Below, one piece after another: positions 23,176 to 30,750 of a stretch of 55,672 bases of DNA; positions within the stretch are counted from its first letter, which is position 1, and every line of letters starts with the position of its first letter. The position numbers and the translations under genes are program-made. The stretch lies in the NCBI GenBank assembly GCA_947473305.1, contig CANJCB010000025.1, positions 1 through 55,672 on the forward strand, in the 5' to 3' direction. The DNA is from Rhodospirillales bacterium (lineage in GTDB: Bacteria; Pseudomonadota; Alphaproteobacteria; ATCC43930; CGMCC-115725). The notes below the pieces were generated by a model. That model had not been told where the DNA came from and made no database searches. It saw only the letters and a program-made list of their open reading frames with translations.

Positions 23176-24993
23176 ATGCCCGGAATAAGGATGCTTTGGG
23201 ATCGGATCCGGGCGACGCCCCAGGCGGAGTTTCTCGTCACCCCCGGCGACCGGCTGACCTATGGCGACCTGAGCGCGCTCGTGCGAAGCTGGCTCGCGGC
23301 CTTCGATGCCGAAAAGCTCACGGCGGGAAGCTCGGTGATGATCGTCACCACCCATGAGAGCGCCGCCATCAGCGCCTTCGTGGCGGCGCTCCTCGATGGC
23401 CTCGTGCCGGTGATGCTGACCCCCGATACGCCCGCAGCCCGGGCCGCCTCCATCGCGGCGACGGTCGAACCGGGACTGATCGTGGCGGATGCGGCGCGAC
23501 GGGCGGAGGGCTGGAGCGCCCTCGCCCGCTTCCGCGCGATCCGGCCGCTGCCCGCCCCGTCGTCCGGCGGTCTGGCGCGATGGAGATTGCCCGGCAAGCC
23601 GTCCCTATCGCGCGCCGCCAGGCTCGGCCTCGATCGCGGCGAAAGCGACCGCGAGCCCCGGCTGCCCGAAGACGAGGGCGGTCTCGCCTATATCCTCTTC
23701 ACCTCGGGCACGACCCAGGATCCGAGCGGCGTCATGGTCACTCGGCGCAACCTGCTCGCTAACCTCGCGACGCTCTCGCGCCTCTTCGGCTACGACAGCC
23801 GGTCCCGCATCTTCAACGACATGGTGCTGGCCCATGGCGACGGATTGGTGCAGGGGCCGCTGCTGGCCCTGGCCAATGGCTGCGCGCTGATCCGCTCCGG
23901 CGGCTTCACCGCGCCGGGGCTCGAAGACTGGCTGAACCGGGTGCGCCAGGAGCGGGCGAGCCATGTCATCACCGTGCCGACCATCTGGTCGATGATCGAT
24001 CGCTATGGCCAGCACGACGACTATTTCGACGGGGCGGAATGCGTCGGCCTCCTGTCGGTCGCCGCCCGGCTCGACGCGGGTCTGTGGCGGCGGCTGGAGA
24101 CCCGTTTCAAGCGGCCCGTCTTCAACCAATACGGCCTGACCGAAACGGTGGCGAGCGCCCTCTACGCCGGTCCCCATCCGGAGATGGGCGCCTTCGACAC
24201 CATCGGCCGGCCGGTCGATTGCGAGGCCCGCATCGCGAGCACCGGCGCTGAGCCCGATGGGGCCGGCGAGTTGGAGCTTCGCGGCGACAATGTCTTCGCG
24301 GGCTATTGGAAGAACCCCGCGCGCAGCGCCGCGGCCTTCACCGCCGACGGCTGGATGCGGACCGGGGATGTCGTCCGGCTTCGCCCCGACGGATCCTACG
24401 AGATCCTGGGCCGCATCAAGACGGTGATCATGTGCGGCGGCCTGCTGATCCGGCCCGAAGAGATCGACGAGGCCATAAGCCGCCATCCCACGGTGGCCGA
24501 ATCGGCGACGGTGGCTTTGCCGGATGCGGACTTCGGCGAGATCCCGGTGACGGGGGTGGTGCTCGACCGGCCCACCGATGAAGCGGACCTCACGCGCCAT
24601 GCCCGGGCGGAACTCGAGGCCTTCAAGGTGCCCAAGCGGATCCTCGCGGTGCCGGCGATTCCACGTGGCGACGCGGGAAAGCCCAATCTCGACCGGTTGC
24701 GGCAAGCGCTTCGGGAGGCGATGGCGAGCGACACGCGCGCGGGAACATCCCCCGGCATCGGCGATATCCCCGCGCAGGTCTGCGCCCTGGCGGCGGAAGT
24801 GCTGCGGGTCGATCCCCTGTCCTTGCGGCCGGAGTCCACGCCTGAGACGGTGACGGGCTGGGACAGCTTCGCCCAGGTCAGCCTGATCGTCGCCGTCGAA
24901 ACACGCTTCGGGTTGCGCATCCCGGTCAAGCGGGCGCTTCGCCTGCGGAGCCTCGCCGATTTCATCGCCGTCGTGGAGAGCGCGCGGCGATGA
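23176..24993 (+). CDS. acyl-adenylating ligase fused to a carrier-protein domain (DltA-DltC-like)
   Basis: A 605-residue ANL-superfamily enzyme. The adenylation domain has the P-loop-like FTSGTTQDPSGVM (175-187), NQYGLTET, ELELRGDNVFAGYWKNP, GWMRTGDVVRLRPDGSYEILGRIK and a C-terminal Lys in IPRGDAGKPNLDRLR. Residues about 530-605 form an acyl-carrier domain with Ser564 in TGWDSFAQVSL as the phosphopantetheine site. The protein would activate a carboxylic or amino acid with ATP and load it on its own carrier, joining the roles of DltA and DltC. No condensation, reductase or thioesterase domain is present, so this is not an NRPS chain module. Stop overlaps the next start (ATGA). The activated acid is unknown. 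Confidence 0.85.
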   Translation: MPGIRMLWDRIRATPQAEFLVTPGDRLTYGDLSALVRSWLAAFDAEKLTAGSSVMIVTTHESAAISAFVAALLDGLVPVMLTPDTPAARAASIAATVEPGLIVADAARRAEGWSALARFRAIRPLPAPSSGGLARWRLPGKPSLSRAARLGLDRGESDREPRLPEDEGGLAYILFTSGTTQDPSGVMVTRRNLLANLATLSRLFGYDSRSRIFNDMVLAHGDGLVQGPLLALANGCALIRSGGFTAPGLEDWLNRVRQERASHVITVPTIWSMIDRYGQHDDYFDGAECVGLLSVAARLDAGLWRRLETRFKRPVFNQYGLTETVASALYAGPHPEMGAFDTIGRPVDCEARIASTGAEPDGAGELELRGDNVFAGYWKNPARSAAAFTADGWMRTGDVVRLRPDGSYEILGRIKTVIMCGGLLIRPEEIDEAISRHPTVAESATVALPDADFGEIPVTGVVLDRPTDEADLTRHARAELEAFKVPKRILAVPAIPRGDAGKPNLDRLRQALREAMASDTRAGTSPGIGDIPAQVCALAAEVLRVDPLSLRPESTPETVTGWDSFAQVSLIVAVETRFGLRIPVKRALRLRSLADFIAVVESARR

Positions 24994-25799
24994 CCGCGGG
25001 CGCTCTCGGCCGAAGCTGGGCGCTCGCCTCGATCCTCGTTGCCGCCACGCTGATTTTCCTGGCGAGGACGGAGCGGTGGATCGATCGCGAGGCCCTGGGA
25101 CGACCGGTCGTCGTCATCGGCTCCTCGCTCCTGCTCCATGCGGTTCCCGCGAGCCTGCCCGAAAAGGGTGGCCTGCTGGGCGATGGGCGCGGGCATACGC
25201 GCGTCGCCATCCAGCAGATCTCCGAAGAGCAAACGCTGTCGCTGCTGTCGCAGGCCATGGAGGCGGGCGCGGGCACGATCTTCGTGGAGGCCAATAGTCT
25301 GGCCTTCGATTTCGCCCATCGCCGCCCGCCGTGGATCCTGCAGGCTTCGATGGGGCTGGCGCAAAGAGCCTATGATCTTCGGCGGCCGATCAGATGGCTC
25401 CTGGGCCGGGAGGCCTCGCTGGGACGGGAGGAGGCTCAATCGCTCGATGCGACCTCGGTCATCGAGCCCGAAGCGCTTAAAATCTCCCATCCCCTTCACC
25501 TGCGCGAGCCGCGCCAGCCGGGCAGGCTTGCCGGGATCCTGCAAGAAGCCCGCGACAGGGGCGTGGAGATCGTGCTGGTCGTGCCGCCCCGGGCGCAAAC
25601 GGCCGCCGACCATATGGGCGCCGAAGCGCAGCAGACGCTCCAGGCGCATTTGGCGGCGCTTGCCGGGAACTGGGGTTTGCCGCTCTTTGCGCCAGCACCC
25701 GCCTGGCCGGACAGTTATTTCGTCGATCACGCGCATATGAACGCCCAGGGCCGCGCCCGCTTCCTGGCGGAAATCGCGCAGTGGTGGCATGACCGCTGA
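24990..25799 (+). CDS. membrane-anchored SGNH-type protein, DltD-like
   Basis: A 269-residue protein with one N-terminal span (about 9-25) and a periplasmic domain. VVVIGSSLLLHAVP puts Ser45/Ser46 in the GSS position used by DltD and AlgJ/AlgX-type SGNH acyltransferases (in place of GDS). DSYFVDHAHMNAQGRARFLAEI gives the C-terminal Asp246-x-x-His249, as in SGNH block V. No close family is recognised, but the anchor, the GSS and the Asp/His pair, together with its place between a carrier-fused ligase and an MBOAT gene, match DltD, which passes acyl groups to teichoic acid outside the membrane. Starts inside the ligase stop; its stop shares one base with the MBOAT start (TGATG). Confidence 0.75.
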   Translation: MTAGALGRSWALASILVAATLIFLARTERWIDREALGRPVVVIGSSLLLHAVPASLPEKGGLLGDGRGHTRVAIQQISEEQTLSLLSQAMEAGAGTIFVEANSLAFDFAHRRPPWILQASMGLAQRAYDLRRPIRWLLGREASLGREEAQSLDATSVIEPEALKISHPLHLREPRQPGRLAGILQEARDRGVEIVLVVPPRAQTAADHMGAEAQQTLQAHLAALAGNWGLPLFAPAPAWPDSYFVDHAHMNAQGRARFLAEIAQWWHDR

Positions 25800-26887
25800 T
25801 GTCGCCTGAAGTCCTGGCCCTGACCCTGGCGGCTTTGATCGGGGTGCCGCTCGTCTGGGCCGTGCCGCAACGCTTCGCCTGGGATGCGCTGACGGGGTGG
25901 ACGGCGCTGGCCCTCATCCTGCTGTCCCCGCTGTCGGCGGCCTGGGCTTTGGGCGCGGCGCTGGGCACGCCTCTGGTCATGACGCTGGGCGACCGCTGCG
26001 GCCGGCGGGGAACCCTGGCTTTCGCCTGGAGCGTGGCGCTGGTGGGCGCGCTCTTCCTCACCCGGAGCCTGCCTGGGATCCTCTGGATCGGCGGGGCCTA
26101 TTTCAGCTTGCGCAATCTCCATGTGCTGCTGGATTGGTGGCTGGGGCGGCTCGCCAATCCTGGCATCCGGCGGCACTTGCGGTATCAGCTTGTCCTGCCG
26201 CTGATCGCCGTGGGACCCATTCACCGCATCCAGCATTTCGAGCGGCAATGCGACCGTCGCCGCTGGGAGAGCGCGGCCTTCTTCACTGGCGCCGAGCGGG
26301 CGCTGTTCGGTCTCGCCATGGCCGTGGTGCTCGGCAGCTGGATGTGCGGCCATATCGAAAACCTGCTGCTCCGCGCGACGGACTCATGGCCGCCCTTCTG
26401 GCGCGATTGGCTGGTTTCGGGCGTCGCCTGGGTTCACCTCTATTTCACCTTCGCGGGCTTCAGCGGCCTGGCGCTGGGATTGACCCTGATGATGGGCCTG
26501 CGGCTGGAGGAGAATTTCAACCGGCCCTGGCTCGCGCATAATCTCGTCGAATTCTGGACCCGCTGGCACATCACCCTGTCGCAATGGTGCCGCGACTATG
26601 TTTTCCATCTGGTGGCGGCCTTCACCCGCTCGCCGCTGGCGGGGCTCGTCGCCGCCATGATCGCCATGGGCCTGTGGCACGAGGCGTCGCCCTATTACCT
26701 GCTCTGGTCGTTCTGGCAGGTGGCGGGGATCGTGGCGACGCGCCTCTTCCAGGGATGGAGGCTGCGAAAGGGCATCCCCGCCTTGCCGAAGGGCGTCGCG
26801 GCGGTGCTGGGACCTGTCGCCGTCTTCGGCTGGCTGTCGCTCGCCCATCCGGTGATCACCAGACTTTGGAGCCTTGCCGCAGGATGA
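25799..26887 (+). CDS. MBOAT family O-acyltransferase, DltB/AlgI-like
   Basis: A 362-residue polytopic membrane protein. NFNRPWLAHNLVEFWTRWHITLSQWCRDYVF is the MBOAT core motif with His257, and MGLWHEASPYYLLWSFW has the catalytic His294; both match the paired His of DltB and AlgI. About nine to eleven spans can be drawn. DltB moves the carrier-bound acyl group across the inner membrane to an outer acceptor; the carrier domain of the upstream ligase is the natural donor. It overlaps both neighbours (TGATG before, ATGA after). A little shorter than DltB (about 400-415) and AlgI (about 520), mainly at the N-terminus. Confidence 0.88.
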   Translation: MSPEVLALTLAALIGVPLVWAVPQRFAWDALTGWTALALILLSPLSAAWALGAALGTPLVMTLGDRCGRRGTLAFAWSVALVGALFLTRSLPGILWIGGAYFSLRNLHVLLDWWLGRLANPGIRRHLRYQLVLPLIAVGPIHRIQHFERQCDRRRWESAAFFTGAERALFGLAMAVVLGSWMCGHIENLLLRATDSWPPFWRDWLVSGVAWVHLYFTFAGFSGLALGLTLMMGLRLEENFNRPWLAHNLVEFWTRWHITLSQWCRDYVFHLVAAFTRSPLAGLVAAMIAMGLWHEASPYYLLWSFWQVAGIVATRLFQGWRLRKGIPALPKGVAAVLGPVAVFGWLSLAHPVITRLWSLAAG

Positions 26888-27048
26888 CCCCGCTTTCCCG
26901 CCTGCTCGACCGGCACCTGCCGCCGGGGATCGCCTCTCTCGCGCTGGCCCTGATCTATGCCGGCGTCCTGCTTGTGCTGATCCTGGCGATCGGAGGCTCC
27001 CCCGACCTCGACCCCAATCCCTATCTGGATCTGCACCGGACGAAATAG
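26884..27048 (+). CDS. 54-residue single-span membrane protein, DltX-like by context
   Basis: This short gene starts with ATG inside the MBOAT stop codon (ATGA), so it is translationally coupled. The product has a basic N-terminus (LSRLLDRH), one hydrophobic span (about 16-37, ASLALALIYAGVLLVLILAI) and a short polar tail DLDPNPYLDLHRTK with Tyr47. By the positive-inside rule the tail faces the periplasm. Gram-positive dlt operons encode DltX, a protein of about 50 residues with one span and a short C-terminal Tyr motif, which works with DltB. Size, topology, position and the single Tyr agree; sequence similarity cannot be claimed by eye. Confidence 0.72.
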   Translation: MTPLSRLLDRHLPPGIASLALALIYAGVLLVLILAIGGSPDLDPNPYLDLHRTK

Positions 27049-27078
27049 CCGGTTCGGCTGCCTCCCCGCGTCAGGGGC

Positions 27079-27447
27079 TCACGTCCAATCGGCCATATCG
27101 TGCATCGGCCGGATCTCGATCTCGCTGGGACCCGGCATGGGATTGGGGCAGCGTTTTACCCAGGCGACGGCCTCCTCCATGTCCTTGACCTCCCAGAGCC
27201 AGAAGCCCGCGACCAGTTCGCTGGTCGCGGGGAAAGGCCCGTCGATGACCCGGCGGCCCGCGCCGTCGAAGGCGACGCGCTTGCCCGCCGAGGACGGCTT
27301 GAGGCCGTCGGCGCTGCGCAGGATGCCGGCCTTGCGCAGCTCGTCATTGAAGCGGCCCATCTCTTTCATCGCGGCCAGGGTTTCGGGCGTGGGGTGAAAG
27401 CCCCTTTCGCTGTCCGGGGTGGCCTTCACGAGCACCATCACACGCAT
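27079..27447 (-). CDS. YciI/DGPF-domain family protein
   Basis: A 122-residue protein with MRVMVLVKATPDSERG at the start and RRVIDGPFPATSELVAGFWLWEVKDMEEAVAWVKRCP in the second half, the DGPF motif of the YciI-like (dimeric alpha/beta ferredoxin-fold) family. PMPGPSEIEIRPM ends the domain as usual. Related genes are often found next to ECF sigma factors in proteobacteria; none is adjacent here. The frame is open upstream to 27522, but ATG 27447 has GGAG about seven bases upstream and gives the family N-terminus. Converges on the Dlt-like cassette. Biochemical role unknown. Confidence 0.85.
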   Translation of the reverse strand: MRVMVLVKATPDSERGFHPTPETLAAMKEMGRFNDELRKAGILRSADGLKPSSAGKRVAFDGAGRRVIDGPFPATSELVAGFWLWEVKDMEEAVAWVKRCPNPMPGPSEIEIRPMHDMADWT

Positions 27448-27561
27448 CGTCCGTCTCCTTGCTTCAGCCGGCCTCACGAGCCTGTCACTGAAACGACGGA
27501 CAAGATAATCCGGCGCCGACATCGCCCGTTGTTTTTTTGGGCCGGCGGATTTTTTGGTCGG

Positions 27562-27699
27562 CTACCAGGCCGCGAGCAGGGTTTCCCCGCCGTGGACGAT
27601 GCCGATCCAGATCGCGAGTTCCATCAGGATGAGCGTCACCACGAAGCGCGTCTTGGTCGATGCTTTCGACCGGTTGAATATTCGTCTCGGTTCTTGCAT
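27562..27699 (-). CDS. small single-span membrane protein, 45 residues
   Basis: ATG at 27699 is preceded on the minus strand by a strong GGGGGGAGGG ribosome binding site. The product starts MQEPRRIFNRSKASTKTR, very basic, then one hydrophobic span VVTLILMELAIWIGIVHG and the tail GETLLAAW. An upstream in-frame ATG at 27744 is possible but lacks such a site. No family recognised. The basic N-terminus would stay in the cytoplasm. Confidence 0.5.
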   Translation of the reverse strand: MQEPRRIFNRSKASTKTRFVVTLILMELAIWIGIVHGGETLLAAW

Positions 27700-27999
27700 A
27701 GCCCTCCCCCCGAGCCATGAATTCGAGCCAAGACAATCGGACAATAATCGCTACCAAATTACTAACCGGCCCGGATTTCGGATCAGATGTCACTCAAATG
27801 CCCGCTAATAGAACCGCCCAGGCGGCCCCGAATTTAGGCCGCGCCGGAGTCGATATCGGAAGAATTGGAGACAATTGTCCGCGAACCCTTAAGTAACAAA
27901 GCATTTACAATTCAATTGCAAGTTGACCAATCTTATATTTCGCGTTTTACTGTCAATTATTGAGACGCTTGCCAGTGTACTTTCGCAAAGGAGGCTGAC
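27700..27999. other. AT-rich intergenic region between two small genes
   Basis: Bases 27860-27990 are AT-rich, with several TAT/AAT runs (for example TCTTATATTTCG), and probably hold the promoter of the small gene at 28000. I found no clear hairpin or further coding frame. Confidence 0.4.
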
Positions 28000-28167
28000 A
28001 TGGAAGACGCCGTCATCGGCCGCATGCGGGAAAGTTTCACCGAGCGCATGCGGGACATGGGCTTGCCGGAGCAGGACATTCCCGGCCGGGTCTGCGCCCT
28101 GATGCGCGAAGTGCATAGCCTGGCCGAAGCCTCGGCCGCCGCGGACGAGCCCGGCCGCGACTACTGA
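28000..28167 (+). CDS. small soluble protein, 55 residues
   Basis: ATG 28000 follows AAAGGAGG (27987-27994), one of the strongest ribosome binding sites in the window. The product begins MEDAVIGRMRESFTERMRDM, then GLPEQDIPGRVCALMREVHSLAEASAAADEPGRDY. It is helical, charged and without a membrane span or signal peptide, with a single Cys. GC-rich third codon positions agree with real coding. No family is recognised. Confidence 0.6.
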   Translation: MEDAVIGRMRESFTERMRDMGLPEQDIPGRVCALMREVHSLAEASAAADEPGRDY

Positions 28168-28290
28168 GCGGTTCCAAAGGGTCCGCGTTCTCTATCGACC
28201 GAAGCCACCCGGCGCCCACGCTCCGACAATGCCCATCCGGCCGACCTGCGCCGCACGCATGGCGGTTCTGCGGGACGTGTCTGCGGGTCG

Positions 28291-28354
28291 GCCTATCGTA
28301 TAGGATAGGCGGGTCGCACCCCTGTGCGGCTGTCCCCGTCCCCGTCCCCGTCCC
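28291..28354 (+). promoter_or_regulatory. palindrome and GTCCCC microsatellite before the GST gene
   Basis: GCCTATC (28291-28297) pairs with GATAGGC (28304-28310), a possible operator or small hairpin. Downstream, GTCCCC is repeated 3.8 times (28332-28354), ending 24 bases before the GST start. The repeat length could vary by slippage and change spacing in the leader. Confidence 0.4.
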
Positions 28355-28378
28355 TTGGAATGCCTGGAGTTTTGCGGA

Positions 28379-29254
28379 ATGACCGATACGCCCGATTACA
28401 CGCCCCCCAAGGTCTGGGTCTGGAACAAGGAGAACGGCGGCAGGTTCGCCAATATCAACCGCCCGATCGCCGGCCCGCTCCAGGACAAGGAGCTGCCGGT
28501 CGGCAAGCATCCGCTCCAGCTCTATTCGCTCGCCACGCCCAATGGCCAGAAGGTCACGATCCTGCTCGAAGAACTGCTGGCGCTGGGCCATGCCGGGGCG
28601 GAATACGACGCCTGGCTGATCAAGATCGGCGAGGGCGAGCAGTTCGGCAGCGGCTTCGTCGGCGTCAATCCCAATTCCAAGATCCCGGCCCTGATGGACC
28701 GCAGCGGCCCCCAGCCGATCCGGGTCTTCGAATCCGGCGCGATCCTGATGCATCTGGCCGAGAAATTCGGCGAATTCCTACCGACCGAGCCCGCCGCGCG
28801 GGCCGAATGCCTGTCCTGGCTTTTCTGGCAGATGGGCAGCGCGCCTTACCTGGGCGGCGGCTTCGGCCATTTCTACGCCTATGCGCCGGTCAAGATCGAA
28901 TATGCGATCAACCGTTTCGCCATGGAGACCAAACGCCAGCTCGACGTGCTCGACCGGCGGCTCTCCGAGAGCGAATATATCGCGGGCGCCAGCTATACCA
29001 TCGCCGACATCGCCATCTTTCCCTGGTACGGGGGCCTCGCGAAGGGCTGGATCTACGGCGCGGGCGAGTTCCTGGCGGTCCAGGACTATAAGCACCTGCA
29101 GCGCTGGGCCGACGCCCTACTCGAACGGCCGGCGGTGACGCGCGGGCGCATGGTCAACCGCATGTCGGGCGATCCCGCAGGCCAGCTGCGCGAGCGCCAC
29201 GACGCCCAGGATTTCGACACCAAGACCCAGGACAAGCTGGCGGCCGGCAGCTGA
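28379..29254 (+). CDS. yghU: glutathione S-transferase family protein, YghU type
   Basis: A 291-residue GST of the Nu class. PPKVWVWNKENGGRFANINRPIAGP is the extended N-terminal segment specific to YghU, and HPLQLYSLATPNGQKVTILLEELL is the thioredoxin-fold start with TPNGQKV at the glutathione site (YghU uses Thr/Asn instead of a Tyr or Ser). FESGAILMHLAEKFG is the second glutathione-binding motif; the C-terminal helical domain has YTIADIAIFPW. Length agrees with E. coli YghU (288). YghU reduces organic hydroperoxides and disulfides with glutathione. An upstream in-frame ATG at 28355 exists, but MTDTPDYTPPKVW gives the family start. Confidence 0.9.
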   Translation: MTDTPDYTPPKVWVWNKENGGRFANINRPIAGPLQDKELPVGKHPLQLYSLATPNGQKVTILLEELLALGHAGAEYDAWLIKIGEGEQFGSGFVGVNPNSKIPALMDRSGPQPIRVFESGAILMHLAEKFGEFLPTEPAARAECLSWLFWQMGSAPYLGGGFGHFYAYAPVKIEYAINRFAMETKRQLDVLDRRLSESEYIAGASYTIADIAIFPWYGGLAKGWIYGAGEFLAVQDYKHLQRWADALLERPAVTRGRMVNRMSGDPAGQLRERHDAQDFDTKTQDKLAAGS

Positions 29255-29261
29255 CCCCTAC

Positions 29262-29337
29262 CTAGAGCGATTTCCGTCTTGATGGAAACGCGACAGCCGA
29301 AGTGGCGCTTGAGCGGCCGGAGGCCCTATTGCTCTAG
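29262..29337. repeat. CTAGAGCGATTTCC-type repeat, copy A
   Basis: A 76-base element beginning CTAGAGCGATTTCC and ending GCTCTAG, with ACGCGACAGCCGAAG and GGCGCTTGAGCGG inside. It matches 36392-36461 over nearly its whole length with only a few changes. Its right end supplies the TAG stop (complement of 29334-29336) of the minus-strand MFS gene. It starts seven bases after the GST stop. Confidence 0.85.
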
Positions 29338-30599
29338 GGCGCGGGCGGCGTCTTCACCGCCTTGAGGCAGAAGACGCCCGCGAGGTTCAAGGCGAGGATG
29401 ACCGCCGCATAGATGTCGGCCGTCACCGTATAGCCGAGCGAACTCACCAGGAAGCCGGCCAGGATCGCCGGGACGCTGAAGGCGAGATAGCCCAGGGTGT
29501 AAAGCGAGGAGAGAAGTTCCGCGCGCTCGTCGGACTTCGCCAGCGGCATGACCAGCCCGATGCAGCCCAGGAAATTGAGCCCGAAGCCGATCCCGCAGAA
29601 GAGCGTCCCGACCAGCAGCAGGGCGACGCTCGCCAGATGGATGCCGCAGAGCACCGTCACCACCCCCGCGACCGCGGCGAAGACGCTGGCCATCAGGTTC
29701 TTCCGGGGGTCCTTGGCGCGGCAGGTGTAATTGGTGATCGTGCTCGCCACCAGGAGCGCCGTCACCACCGCCCCGCCCGTCAGGGGAGCGTGGTTCCCCG
29801 TCGCCGCCACCACGACCGCCGGCACCAGCGAGAGATAGAACCCGCCCAGCGTCCAATCCGCCATGTGGAGCGGCGTGATCGACAGGAAGGCGCGGCGCGC
29901 CTGGGGCGGGACGGAGAGGCGCGGGCGGAGCGAATGCAGAAGGCCGAGCTTGCCCCTGACGGTCTCGGGCGTGAGCCAGATCGCTGCGGCCTCCAGCGCG
30001 AAGAGGACCAGCAGCAGGCTGAAGGTCAGATGCAGCGGGTCCGGCCCGAACTGCACCAGGGCGCTGGTCCCCAGCGTGCCGACCGCCATGCCGCCGAAGA
30101 GCGTAATCGAATTCACCGCCTGTCCCCGGGCGCGGCCGAAATCCACCAGCGCCGCCCCGATGGAGGCGGTGCCGACGCCGGTCGCGACCCCCTGGACGAT
30201 GCGCGCCAGGATCAGCTGCCCCGGACCGCTCGCCGTCGCGAAGAGCGCCATGGCGGCGATCTCGACCAGAATCGAGACGAAGACCACCGGACGCCGGCCG
30301 AGATGATCGGAGAGGGAGCCCGCGATCAGCAGCGAGATCAGCAGCGCGAAGACATAGACCGCGAAGACGATGGCGACCATGCCCGGCGAGACGGCGAAGA
30401 CCTCCTGGTAGAAGCGATAGAGCGGCGTCGGCGCCGCCGAGGCCGCCATGAAGGTCCCAAGCGCCCCCGCGTGATAGGTGACGGGATCCCGCAGGAGCGA
30501 GGGCCGCCGGGTCGCCTGTTGCCCGCTGTTCACAAAGGTCCGTCCCAGGTTCTCGCATCGCCCGATGCAGTGAAGGTTTTCGGTGAAGGTTTGAGGCAC
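29334..30599 (-). CDS. MFS transporter (12 spans)
   Basis: A 421-residue MFS exporter starting at GTG 30599. After a hydrophilic N-terminus of about 35 residues come 12 spans, with motif A as GSLSDHLGRRPVVF between TM2 and TM3, LARIVQGVATGVGTASIGAALVDF at TM4, and a degenerate motif near SITLFGGMAVGTLGTSALVQF. It is a DHA1-like drug or sugar exporter by layout; no specific subfamily is assigned. A start at GTG 30533 (VNSGQQATRR) would remove part of the unconserved N-terminus. The stop codon lies in the repeat at 29262-29337, so the last residues (KTPPAP) may have been set by repeat insertion. Confidence 0.85.
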   Translation of the reverse strand: MPQTFTENLHCIGRCENLGRTFVNSGQQATRRPSLLRDPVTYHAGALGTFMAASAAPTPLYRFYQEVFAVSPGMVAIVFAVYVFALLISLLIAGSLSDHLGRRPVVFVSILVEIAAMALFATASGPGQLILARIVQGVATGVGTASIGAALVDFGRARGQAVNSITLFGGMAVGTLGTSALVQFGPDPLHLTFSLLLVLFALEAAAIWLTPETVRGKLGLLHSLRPRLSVPPQARRAFLSITPLHMADWTLGGFYLSLVPAVVVAATGNHAPLTGGAVVTALLVASTITNYTCRAKDPRKNLMASVFAAVAGVVTVLCGIHLASVALLLVGTLFCGIGFGLNFLGCIGLVMPLAKSDERAELLSSLYTLGYLAFSVPAILAGFLVSSLGYTVTADIYAAVILALNLAGVFCLKAVKTPPAP

Positions 30600-30750
30600 A
30601 CCGATGCGCCGCGCCCCTTCGCCGTTTTATAGTATTCGGGCCGCCTGGGCAGAGACTCTTGACGCCTGCTTCCATTTGACCGGCCGCGGGTGGGACGGCG
30701 GAAAGGACGGTCCCCAAGCGGACCCGGCCGCGCCCCGCGACAGCGGAAGC

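Noticed and set aside
23176-24993. NRPS module
   Set aside because: Only adenylation and carrier domains are present; no condensation, epimerisation or thioesterase domain in this or adjacent genes.
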